A stretch of DNA of 64,000 bases from CBDFKV01 sp965249035. GTDB lineage: Bacteria; Pseudomonadota; Gammaproteobacteria; Arenicellales; Poriferihabitantaceae. The translations under genes were made by a program, and so were the position numbers. The notes below the pieces were generated by a model that saw only the letters and a program-made list of their open reading frames with translations, was not told the DNA's origin and ran no database searches. Below are positions 52,758 to 58,548 of this stretch, piece by piece. The DNA is taken from positions 1-64,000 of the forward strand of contig CBDFKV010000005.1 of assembly GCA_965249035.1 (NCBI GenBank). Reading direction: 5' to 3'. Within the stretch, counting starts at the first letter, position 1; each line of letters begins with the position of its first letter.

Positions 52758-52776
52758 AGCCTACTCCTGTTTATAG

Positions 52777-53151
52777 ATGTGTTTCCCAAAAAACCGGATG
52801 GAAAGACGTTTTAGCGCGCTCCGTGATGTCCTGGAATCGGCGGATGGAATCAAGGTCAAATGGGTTTTTATTGGCACACTTGATCTGAAAGGGCGGTTGT
52901 ATTCTCAGCCTTATCTGGGCATTTATTCGTCAGCCCAGAAAGCACAACATATCGCCCGAACCATTGCTGAAACAGACAAGCTCAACTATCACTGGTATAT
53001 CACTGTTCAATGGAGTGACTGCTTACGCCCATACTACGCAATCAAGTTGAAACACGGGTTTTGTATCCTGGACGAAATTGCCACTCCGCGTGTCAAGCAA
53101 GTATGCCAGGACATTGAACAGATCACTGAATCGATACGCGCCAACGCATGA
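52777..53151 (+). CDS. Hypothetical protein, possible paralogue 2 of 3
   Basis: This 124-residue protein contains KVKWVFIGT, PYLGIYSSAQKAQHIARTIA, LNYHWYITVQW and a C-terminal helix CQDIEQITESIR. The following protein repeats the same layout. An ATG at 52798 is an alternative start. No family is recognised. Confidence 0.62.
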   Translation: MCFPKNRMERRFSALRDVLESADGIKVKWVFIGTLDLKGRLYSQPYLGIYSSAQKAQHIARTIAETDKLNYHWYITVQWSDCLRPYYAIKLKHGFCILDEIATPRVKQVCQDIEQITESIRANA

Positions 53152-53160
53152 CTATAGCAA

Positions 53161-53601
53161 TTGCTGGCAATTACGGCCAGAGATTTATCTCCAGCAAGTG
53201 ATCACGCAAACTACATGAGAAGAAGCATTGACCCAAAAATTCGAGTCCTGACCGATGCCTTGAATGATATCGACGGCATCAGTACCAAATGGTCTTGCAG
53301 CGGACATCCACCCCCTTTGGGCTGGGCTGGACTACTGTTACCAATGGTCGAACTGCCATACCTGAGTTTTTACGCGTCTGCCAAGCAGGGGCGGAAAATT
53401 GCGCAGATAATTGCCAAAACCCCGAAACTGAAATATCGATGGAACATCGAAGTGGATTTTTCGATCTGTCTTCATGCCAGATATACCATTCGACTGCCTG
53501 GCGGCGTTTGGCATGATGCTTTATTGTATCGCGCCTGGCCGATATGGCAAGATATCGAACGTATCGCTGAATCTGTACGAGCATATCCCTGGAACGAATA
53601 G
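53161..53601 (+). CDS. Hypothetical protein, possible paralogue 3 of 3
   Basis: This protein has 146 residues from a TTG, or 128 from the ATG at 53215; neither has a strong ribosome binding site. Segments match paralogue 2 in order: STKWSCSGH, PYLSFYASAKQGRKIAQIIA, LKYRWNIEVDF and IWQDIERIAESVR. A tandem duplication within the ICE is likely. Its function is unknown. Confidence 0.62.
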   Translation: MLAITARDLSPASDHANYMRRSIDPKIRVLTDALNDIDGISTKWSCSGHPPPLGWAGLLLPMVELPYLSFYASAKQGRKIAQIIAKTPKLKYRWNIEVDFSICLHARYTIRLPGGVWHDALLYRAWPIWQDIERIAESVRAYPWNE

Positions 53602-53614
53602 TTGTCCGAATCTA

Positions 53615-53631
53615 TGGCCACAGTGTGGCCA
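53615..53631. repeat. 17-bp palindrome, site 11
   Basis: A perfect copy, 14 bp after paralogue 3. Confidence 0.85.
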
Positions 53632-53677
53632 TTAGAAAAGACCCATAGTACGTGTACGGCCTTGAAATTCTTTTTCT

Positions 53678-53696
53678 GCGGCCGTAATATGGCCGC
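53678..53696. repeat. Variant palindrome GCGGCCGTAATATGGCCGC, site 12
   Basis: It keeps the GGCC-7-GGCC frame and 19-bp length with a different centre; one pair is G/T. It lies just before the 104-bp element. Confidence 0.5.
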
Positions 53697-53711
53697 GTTG
53701 AACAATTTACT

Positions 53712-53815
53712 GTGGACTGCCAGCGCCCCGAAGTTTCTGGCATAGAGCGATGAATACTGGATTTATCCAGTACCGACCGAAGAAAACATCGTCATAGGGT
53801 AAAACCTACTCGGTC
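53712..53815 (+). ncRNA. 104-bp structured element R, copy 1
   Basis: It is identical to 57080-57183 except at two positions, 53758 (T) and 53769 (A), which pair with each other in a hairpin and are C and G in the other copy. Predicted helices: TGCCAG/CTGGCA (53718-53723 with 53737-53742), TACTGGAT/ATCCAGTA (53755-53762 with 53765-53772), GACCGA/TCGGTC enclosing TAGG/CCTA, and CGATG/CATCG that would cross it as a pseudoknot. It lies 15 bp before leader L1 and the STY4534-type gene. The compensatory change indicates selection on structure, so a leader RNA is likely. Function is unknown. Confidence 0.7.
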
Positions 53816-53830
53816 ATATTCAATACTTTT

Positions 53831-53886
53831 CAACCCTATCGGGGATGTACTCATCCCGTAGGGGTTAGTGCATCCCTTTTTTATTA
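53831..53886 (+). promoter_or_regulatory. Leader RNA L1 with competing hairpins and U tract
   Basis: One GGGATG can pair with either of two CATCCC segments; the second is followed by TTTTTT. This is the layout of a transcription attenuator. It lies upstream of the STY4534-type gene, followed by the shared AAATCGGAGATGTACC before the ATG. One of six related leaders. Confidence 0.65.
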
Positions 53887-53905
53887 TTAAATCGGAGATG
53901 TACCA

Positions 53906-54661
53906 ATGAATAACTCAACTCAAAACGCAACCAACAAAACTTACGACGTTCACACGACTGGATTCGGATACTTAAACCGTATTCGTGAGGTCACACCTTC
54001 ACATGGTGGTAAGCCGTACTTATCTTGCGATATCACATTGCAGGAAGGCGTTGCAAAAGATGGCGATTTTTCTACGATCAAAAAGATTTACTTTCAAGCT
54101 AACGTAGTTGGCACGAAGGCAATCGAGGTGATGCGTGAGCATTTCACCAATGATCAAGGAAAAGTAGCTTCACCGGATGAGCCAGTAACCGCAGCTGTCC
54201 GCCTTGGCGGAATTGATGTGGATCAGTGGACTTATCAAAAAGGCGATAAAGCGGGTCAACCAGGCGTGACACTTAAAACGCGCTTGTTAAAGCTCACCTA
54301 TCTCGCTATTGGTGGTAACGCTATCGATCTGGGCGAAGATGAAGATAATGCCGAGACAGCACAGGAGCCTTCCGAGGAACCTACTGCCGAAGCACAGTCT
54401 GAACCTGAACTCTCGCAAATCGAGGGGGATACGCAGCCGGAATCTGAGTCGCAAGACGAAGAACCCGAAGCGGTATCAATCGAAGATATGCAGGACGATA
54501 GCGGTAAACTGTGTGAAATCCATCTCTCTAAAGACGATCCAGAGTTTGACGCAAAGCGCGTCATGGTAAAACAACTGGGCTATCGTTGGAACAGTGACAG
54601 TCAGTCCTGGCTACCACCTGTCCAACAAGCGAATGAGCAGGCAGCGCAAGCAGCTGGTTAA
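53906..54661 (+). CDS. STY4534-type ICE replication protein (DUF3577) with C-terminal extension
   Basis: The protein is 251 residues, while relatives I know are about 150. The N-terminal domain has DVHTTGFGYLNRIREVTPSH and GKPYLSCDI, then TYQKGDKAGQPGVTLKTRLL, the DUF3577 pattern. An acidic Glu/Ser-rich linker covers residues 150-200. A short extra C-terminal domain with KQLGYRWNSDSQSWLPP follows. Wet-lab roles in the family are limited; it is linked to replication of the circular ICE. It heads the second operon, behind element R and leader L1. Confidence 0.85.
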   Translation: MNNSTQNATNKTYDVHTTGFGYLNRIREVTPSHGGKPYLSCDITLQEGVAKDGDFSTIKKIYFQANVVGTKAIEVMREHFTNDQGKVASPDEPVTAAVRLGGIDVDQWTYQKGDKAGQPGVTLKTRLLKLTYLAIGGNAIDLGEDEDNAETAQEPSEEPTAEAQSEPELSQIEGDTQPESESQDEEPEAVSIEDMQDDSGKLCEIHLSKDDPEFDAKRVMVKQLGYRWNSDSQSWLPPVQQANEQAAQAAG

Positions 54662-54674
54662 TTCGTTAGTTGAT

Positions 54675-54700
54675 ACATCACAGCCTTCGGGCTGTGATGT
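54675..54700 (+). terminator. Strong hairpin with TTCG tetraloop
   Basis: A perfect 11-bp stem, ACATCACAGCC/GGCTGTGATGT, with a TTCG loop, 13 bp after the STY4534-type stop. No T run follows, so it is more likely an RNA-stabilising or processing hairpin than a complete terminator. Confidence 0.55.
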
Positions 54701-54740
54701 TGATATTAGAGTAAAATCATCATTTTTTGAGGACATACCA

Positions 54741-54923
54741 ATGTCTACTGATAAACCCTTACCTGCTGGCGATTCAATTTCAGAACTCAGCACCGAGCAG
54801 TTGGAGAATACGCTTGATTCCGTTCGTTTTGACATCGTTAAGCACAAGCTAGATCGTGATTCGATTCTGGACATTTGGGAAGCAGGTCTGAAACAGCATT
54901 TGCTGAAGGTTAGCAAAAGCTAA
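54741..54923 (+). CDS. Small hypothetical protein, 60 residues
   Basis: It starts at ATG 54741 with TTTTGAGGACATACC upstream. It is acidic and helical: MSTDKPLPAGDSISELSTEQ, then LDRDSILDIWEAGLKQHLLK. It has no own GGGATG leader. It is not recognised. Confidence 0.6.
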   Translation: MSTDKPLPAGDSISELSTEQLENTLDSVRFDIVKHKLDRDSILDIWEAGLKQHLLKVSKS

Positions 54924-54940
54924 GTAGCTACAAATACAAT

Positions 54941-54990
54941 TCAAACCCACACGGGATGCACTCATCCCATTGGGGTGGTACGTCCTTTTT
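54941..54990 (+). promoter_or_regulatory. Leader RNA L2
   Basis: GGGATG pairs with CATCCC, or through one G-U pair with the later CGTCC plus T run. It ends in the same AAATCGGAGATGTACC ribosome-binding segment as L1. Confidence 0.6.
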
Positions 54991-55015
54991 AAATTTTTAA
55001 ATCGGAGATGTACCA

Positions 55016-55288
55016 ATGAATTTTCTAAAATCTAAACGCACGATCGCAAAACTGGAAGCTTACAGTGACTTCGCCAATTCATACGGCGTATGGCTTTTTA
55101 TGATCTTTTTGTCAGCATCAATGTTGGCACTAATGATATATGGAGCCTATACAAAGTGGGATTCACCGGAGTTCACCACCTTTCATGTTTATACGCTGGC
55201 ACTTTTAATTATCGTGATACTCGCTTGCCTATTTACAGCTCTAGTCGAGCTAGTAAGCGAGCTATACAGAAACCAGGCTATCCACTAG
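55016..55288 (+). CDS. Small membrane protein with two spans
   Basis: This 90-residue protein has spans VWLFMIFLSASMLALMIYGA and VYTLALLIIVILACLFTALV. The N-terminus is basic. It has leader L2 and GGAG upstream. In a conjugative element, a small inner-membrane protein could act in entry exclusion or mating-pair control; this is not shown. It is not recognised. Confidence 0.68.
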   Translation: MNFLKSKRTIAKLEAYSDFANSYGVWLFMIFLSASMLALMIYGAYTKWDSPEFTTFHVYTLALLIIVILACLFTALVELVSELYRNQAIH

Positions 55289-55301
55289 CGGAGCCTTCAA
55301 T

Positions 55302-55352
55302 TCAAACCTTATTGGGATGCATTCATCCCATTGGGGTGGTACGTCCCTTTTT
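55302..55352 (+). promoter_or_regulatory. Leader RNA L3
   Basis: The same layout as L2: GGGATG, first partner CATCCC, second partner CGTCCC followed by TTTTT. It precedes the 75-residue membrane protein gene. Confidence 0.6.
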
Positions 55353-55375
55353 AATTTTTAAATCGGAGATGTACT

Positions 55376-55603
55376 ATGAACACTAAAATCGAAGAAATTG
55401 GACTCTATCTGGTCGGAGCGTTTGTAACTCTGACAATAGCAGCCATAGTCGCGTTTGGATGGCTTCTTGCTTCCATTCTTGGCAGTGCAGTAGCATCAAT
55501 GTACTCAGCAATGGTTGATGCGATGCTTCGTTCGCCTATTTGCACTCTTTTCTTTTCACCGTGGCTTAAAGCAAACATGCTTGCTCAATTGAAGCAGTCA
55601 TAG
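55376..55603 (+). CDS. Small membrane protein, 75 residues
   Basis: A long hydrophobic region, YLVGAFVTLTIAAIVAFGWL and on to residue 45, forms one or two spans. A short polar tail (SPWLKANMLAQLKQS) follows. It is preceded by leader L3. It is not recognised. Confidence 0.65.
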   Translation: MNTKIEEIGLYLVGAFVTLTIAAIVAFGWLLASILGSAVASMYSAMVDAMLRSPICTLFFSPWLKANMLAQLKQS

Positions 55604-55620
55604 CTAATCAAGCTGCGTTA

Positions 55621-55668
55621 ACCCAGACGGGAATCACCATTCCCGTTTACGGGCTTGGTATTCCCGTC
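55621..55668 (+). promoter_or_regulatory. Leader RNA L4, divergent copy
   Basis: GGGAAT can pair with either of two ATTCCC segments. Both partners have changed together from GGGATG/CATCCC, so the competing pairing is conserved while the sequence is not. No T run follows; GGAGG lies 13 bp downstream. Confidence 0.55.
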
Positions 55669-55690
55669 GTAATCATTATTGGAGGCGACA

Positions 55691-55873
55691 ATGGAAAAGC
55701 TAGCCTGGCAAGAGTTTCTGACTTTTTGCGATACTGCAATAACGAATGAATTACTCGAAAAACGAGGACGAATCCTTGATCTGATTCCGAAGTTGCAAGA
55801 CGAAGATGTTATTCGTGATGCGCACAGGATGGTGAAAACTATCGATCAGGAATTGATGGGGCGAGTTCTTTAG
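55691..55873 (+). CDS. Small helical hypothetical protein, 60 residues
   Basis: It starts at ATG 55691 after GGAGGCGACA, the best ribosome binding site in this block. The sequence MEKLAWQEFLTFCDTAITNE is followed by a helical acidic segment. It converges with, and overlaps by 4 bp, the minus-strand gene. It is not recognised. Confidence 0.6.
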   Translation: MEKLAWQEFLTFCDTAITNELLEKRGRILDLIPKLQDEDVIRDAHRMVKTIDQELMGRVL

Positions 55874-56172
55874 TCTTTTCCGTGTCGGCGCATGATTGCG
55901 TCGGCACGGTCAGGATTACCTTTGGCAATTTCAATCAACGCCTGACGCTCAGGATTAGAGCAGTCACCGTCTGATGCGATTGCGGCCAGGAAATCATTAA
56001 TAAACGGACGTGATTTTCCCCAGGCATGATCAAACTGCTGTTCGGTTTTGATACTGTCAATGTGGATGCCAACTTTAGCAAAATGCTGGGCGTATTTAGC
56101 TCGGTCTTTGCGTGTAAATACCAGTGTTCCATTACTGGATACCAGGCATCCGGTGTGATGTTTCGTATTCAT
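55870..56172 (-). CDS. Hypothetical protein on the opposite strand
   Basis: This 100-residue soluble protein contains GCLVSSNGTLVFTRKDRAKY, then FDHAWGKSRPFINDFLAAIA and a C-terminal RRHGKD. The ribosome binding site is weak, so confidence is moderate. It is the third leftward gene in the ICE part of the window. It is not recognised. Confidence 0.5.
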   Translation of the reverse strand: MNTKHHTGCLVSSNGTLVFTRKDRAKYAQHFAKVGIHIDSIKTEQQFDHAWGKSRPFINDFLAAIASDGDCSNPERQALIEIAKGNPDRADAIMRRHGKD

Positions 56173-56236
56173 TCGTCAATCATATCACAAGGATGGTGAA
56201 GTCAATCAGGTGCCGATCCAATCTTTCTTAATCTTG

Positions 56237-56253
56237 TGGCCAGACTCTGGCCA
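56237..56253. repeat. Variant palindrome TGGCCAGACTCTGGCCA, site 13
   Basis: A perfect 17-bp palindrome with the same TGGCCA arms but a changed centre (AGACTCT). The changes are symmetrical, so dyad symmetry is kept. It lies before leader L5. Confidence 0.65.
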
Positions 56254-56261
56254 GCAAATTC

Positions 56262-56317
56262 AATTTAACCTTTACGGGATGCATTCACACCCCGTTGGGT
56301 TGGTGCATTCCTTTTTC
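56262..56317 (+). promoter_or_regulatory. Leader RNA L5
   Basis: ACGGG pairs with CCCGT. Alternatively GGGATGCA pairs with TGCATTCC (one G-U pair), followed by TTTTT. It precedes the 30-residue peptide gene. Confidence 0.55.
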
Positions 56318-56333
56318 TATGGAGGAAATTCAA

Positions 56334-56426
56334 ATGGCAGAAATGCTAATCGCGCTACTGGTACTCGTTTTAATTGGCGGTTACCTTGCTTCATGTTGTT
56401 GGTTAGCCAGCAACTATCACAGATGA
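56334..56426 (+). CDS. 30-residue membrane peptide
   Basis: The ATG is preceded by GGAGG with good spacing. The peptide has one hydrophobic helix, MAEMLIALLVLVLIGGYLAS, then CCWLASNYHR. The presence of leader L5 upstream, shared with five other genes, and the strong ribosome binding site support expression. Single-span peptides of this size often regulate a larger membrane complex; the target is unknown. Confidence 0.6.
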   Translation: MAEMLIALLVLVLIGGYLASCCWLASNYHR

Positions 56427-56460
56427 ATCAGGACTGGATAATTTAGTCCAAAATGTTGTT

Positions 56461-56510
56461 AACCCTGCCGGGATGTACTCATCCCGTAGGGGTTAGTGCA
56501 TCCCTTTTTT
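56461..56510 (+). promoter_or_regulatory. Leader RNA L6
   Basis: Almost identical to L1: GGGATG, TACT loop, CATCCC, then GTAGGGGTTAGTG and CATCCCTTTTTT. It is followed by the shared AAATCGGAGATGTACC and the ATG of the 115-residue gene. Confidence 0.65.
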
Positions 56511-56538
56511 ATTTTTATTTTAAATCGGAGATGTACCA

Positions 56539-56886
56539 ATGAATAACTTAACTCAATCCGCCGCACAGCATGATGCAGAGCATTTCAATGTAGGCGACAT
56601 ACTCGAAGCCCCCTGGGGCTTTAGTGTGTCAGGCGTTGATTTTTATCAAGTTGTACGCATTACTGCTTCAGGCAAATCAGTAGCTCTCAAAAAACTTGCC
56701 AAACGACATAAAGGCGTTGGGCAGCTGAATGGGAATTCAGAGCCTATACAACACAAGTTTGTTGGTGAAGCATTGATGCGCCGTGTTAAGCCTTACGATG
56801 CTACCAGCCCACAAGTCAGAATTGACGGATTTACAATCGCAACACGATGGACGGGTGTTCCGTTCTTTGAAAGCCATGATCAATAA
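56539..56886 (+). CDS. Hypothetical ICE protein, 115 residues
   Basis: It starts MNNLTQSAAQHDAEHFNVGD and contains ILEAPWGFSVSGVDFYQVVR, a beta-rich pattern resembling SH3-like domains, then a basic KKLAKRHKGVG. The first residues resemble those of the STY4534-type protein (MNNSTQNA), and the two share nearly identical leaders. Function is unknown. Confidence 0.65.
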   Translation: MNNLTQSAAQHDAEHFNVGDILEAPWGFSVSGVDFYQVVRITASGKSVALKKLAKRHKGVGQLNGNSEPIQHKFVGEALMRRVKPYDATSPQVRIDGFTIATRWTGVPFFESHDQ

Positions 56887-56901
56887 TGATGCTAAATAAC
56901 G

Positions 56902-56918
56902 TGGCCACAGTGTGGCCA
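56902..56918. repeat. 17-bp palindrome, site 14
   Basis: A perfect copy, the last one in the window; none was seen in the transfer genes to the right. Confidence 0.85.
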
Positions 56919-57012
56919 TTAATTTTTCTTCGGTGATAGCGCAATAGTGCGCTGTCACCAAGGGGATTTCTGTGCGGATAGCATGGGAATTTATAAATTC
57001 GACTGTCCAGGT

Positions 57013-57054
57013 ATTCATTAGCTTTCTTGCTCTACCACAAGAAAGCTAATGAAT
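57013..57054. repeat. Perfect 17-bp inverted repeat, candidate oriT element
   Basis: The arms are ATTCATTAGCTTTCTTG and its exact complement, with an 8-nt spacer. Long inverted repeats next to the nick site are typical of transfer origins, and the repeat lies directly before the transfer genes. No relaxase or known nick sequence is visible here, so the role is open. Confidence 0.45.
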
Positions 57055-57079
57055 GCTAAGATCAGCACATCGATATACG

Positions 57080-57183
57080 GTGGACTGCCAGCGCCCCGAA
57101 GTTTCTGGCATAGAGCGATGAATACCGGATTTATCCGGTACCGACCGAAGAAAACATCGTCATAGGGTAAAACCTACTCGGTC
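57080..57183 (+). ncRNA. 104-bp structured element R, copy 2
   Basis: It matches 53712-53815 at 102 of 104 positions; the two differences (C57126 and G57137) keep one base pair of the central hairpin. Helices: 57086-57091 with 57105-57110, 57123-57130 with 57133-57140, 57143-57148 with 57178-57183, 57163-57166 with 57173-57176, and a crossing CGATG/CATCG (57116-57120 with 57155-57159). It continues into a longer hairpin-rich region. It lies upstream of the transfer operon. Confidence 0.7.
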
Positions 57184-57492
57184 TATCGCACGATACGGAG
57201 TGGTCACCAAACAGGCTGCGAACCTATCGTGTTGTAACCTATAGAACTCCATGATGATTATGGAGCGTCTATATTTTCAAGCCTTACACCGGCCGCAATC
57301 CCCGTGATTGTGGTCGGTGTCTTGGGAAAAGATAACCTTCACAAGCTGGGACTGATGGTGTCTCGGTTTGTGAAGGCTATCTTAGCCGTCAACTCACCAG
57401 TCAAGGCTGCTGGAAAATAGCCTGCCCTTAGTGCGGTTCTGCCCGTGCCACCACATGATTAAACAGATCATAGCCCCGTCTATCGGGGCTAT
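57184..57492 (+). ncRNA. Hairpin-rich extension of element R copy 2
   Basis: Hairpins in order: CTCCAT/ATGGAG (57247-57265); a 15-bp stem with two G-U pairs (57286-57300 with 57306-57320); GATA-CCTTCACAA with TTGTGAAGG-TATC (57331-57381); and a closing ATAGCCCCG/CGGGGCTAT (57470-57492). G-U pairs in long stems favour function as RNA. With element R this would be an RNA of about 410 nt. Transcription is not shown. Confidence 0.5.
57470..57492 (+). terminator. Terminator-like hairpin closing the structured region
   Basis: A perfect 9-bp stem, ATAGCCCCG/CGGGGCTAT, with a 5-nt loop, followed by a weak T-containing tail (ATATCTTC). It may terminate or delimit the structured RNA. Confidence 0.45.
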
Positions 57493-57707
57493 ATCTTCAT
57501 TTACCATCCGCAATAGCCTTTCTTCCTGGTCACACTTATCTGGTTGGCCACGTCACACTTTATGCGCTCGATGCGTCACATCGCCGTACCACAAAAATAT
57601 ACCGCTTGTCAATAGATAACCCAATATTGCCCATATAGGGTTTTCTGTTCCTTTTCCCGTGTTTGTGTGAATAATGGTGCAGCATCTAAATAGCGCAACT
57701 TATTTAT

Positions 57708-58310
57708 ATGCTTCATCTTCCCGTTGATTGTCTCCTCCTTCATTGTGGTAAGGCTTGGATCGCTTCGTGCCGTAGTTTTCTCAGTTACATTTTCTCCGGC
57801 GGCGCGAATGCGATCTTTTTTTCTTTATCGCTAACATTACCCATTAATACCGCGTTCGCGGCTGATACACAGGCTGTGGGGCGCTATATCGACGTATCGG
57901 TTAAAGCCGAGCATGAACAGCTTTGGCCTCTGAATGAAGTCGTTAGTCCAGCCTTTGGTAGCTGTCCGAGCATTGCATGTGCAATAACCAGCGCGATCAG
58001 TTTAGTCGGCTACACACTCTATCCAGGTCAAAAGCACGTATCAGTGCTGAATACTCTGAACAAGCCGATTCCGACAAACCATTTACGCCTGAACAATTTA
58101 ACGATTATTGAGGCGATCCACACCCTGATCGGGCCAGCCTATCAAATATTGGTTGATCCCTATGATCGCTTAATCTCTTTTGAGCTAATTCAGTCGCCTG
58201 TGGTTATTACCACACAAAGCACAACCGCTACGCACTCCGAGGCGCAGACGATTCGACTCAAAACGACCAAACCCAATTACCCACCGGATATCGACGGAGG
58301 TCGCCGCTAA
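57708..58310 (+). CDS. PilL-like ICE protein, PFGI-1 class
   Basis: This 200-residue protein has a hydrophobic signal ending LPINTAFAADTQ. The mature part follows the PilL pattern: VGRYIDVSVKAEHEQLWPL, a Cys pair in FGSCPSIACAITSAISLVGY, then LRLNNLTIIEAIHTLIGPAY and LVDPYDRLISFELI. It probably acts in the periplasm as part of the element's pilus or secretion machinery. The start is uncertain because the first 30 residues look unusual and no clear ribosome binding site is seen. It is the first gene of the transfer operon. Confidence 0.8.
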   Translation: MLHLPVDCLLLHCGKAWIASCRSFLSYIFSGGANAIFFSLSLTLPINTAFAADTQAVGRYIDVSVKAEHEQLWPLNEVVSPAFGSCPSIACAITSAISLVGYTLYPGQKHVSVLNTLNKPIPTNHLRLNNLTIIEAIHTLIGPAYQILVDPYDRLISFELIQSPVVITTQSTTATHSEAQTIRLKTTKPNYPPDIDGGRR

Positions 58311-58546
58311 TGAAGCCATTGTATTTAGTTACTGTCAGCGCAGCGTTGATTCTTAGCGGATGCGTCACTCATACGACTGTTACGACAACCGTCACGGATG
58401 TACCTGCAAGCCAGGGCAGTCAGATCGCACCAGCCTGGTTAGCTGATCAATCTCAGTATCCACCCTATGTCACTTTAACCAAGCTATCTGACGTACATCG
58501 CAACACCAAAGTGTTTCGCATGGGTTCAACCCAAAACGAGGAATAA
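58310..58546 (+). CDS. Small lipoprotein of the transfer operon
   Basis: This 78-residue protein has a signal with lipobox LILSGC (Cys17) and a Thr/Val-rich start of the mature protein (VTHTTVTTTVTDVP). It overlaps the PilL stop (TAATG) and lies 2 bp before the next gene. Small lipoproteins of conjugation systems often stabilise the outer-membrane complex. The family is not recognised. Confidence 0.72.
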   Translation: MKPLYLVTVSAALILSGCVTHTTVTTTVTDVPASQGSQIAPAWLADQSQYPPYVTLTKLSDVHRNTKVFRMGSTQNEE

Positions 58547-58548
58547 CC

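Larger units (their letters stand above)
56887..57707. other. 821-bp gene-free, hairpin-rich region ahead of the transfer operon
   Basis: No supported protein gene. It contains palindrome site 14, a hairpin GGTGATAGCGC/GCGCTGTCACC (56932-56959, one G-U pair), a perfect 17-bp inverted repeat (57013-57054), element R copy 2 and at least three further hairpins up to 57492. The last part, 57500-57707, looks unstructured. It is a candidate for oriT, a long leader RNA, or both. Confidence 0.6.

Noticed and set aside
52579..52776. 65-codon plus-strand frame
   Set aside because: The minus-strand zinc-ribbon gene over the same DNA has a good ribosome binding site and domain-like sequence.
43566..56918. 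The 17-bp palindromes as transcription terminators
   Set aside because: Stems have no loop beyond one base, no T run follows, and several lie inside coding sequence.
43505..56918. CRISPR array
   Set aside because: Repeat spacing varies from tens of bases to kilobases and genes lie between; no cas genes.
53712..57183. Element R copies as ends of an insertion sequence
   Set aside because: They are direct repeats without terminal inverted repeats or target duplication, and the intervening genes are ordinary ICE genes.
57080..57183. Hammerhead or other known self-cleaving ribozyme
   Set aside because: A GATGA-like segment is present but the conserved GAAA core and cleavage triplet are not in the required places.
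57431..57619. 62-codon open frame in the structured region
   Set aside because: It crosses the closing hairpin, has no ribosome binding site, and has low-complexity composition.
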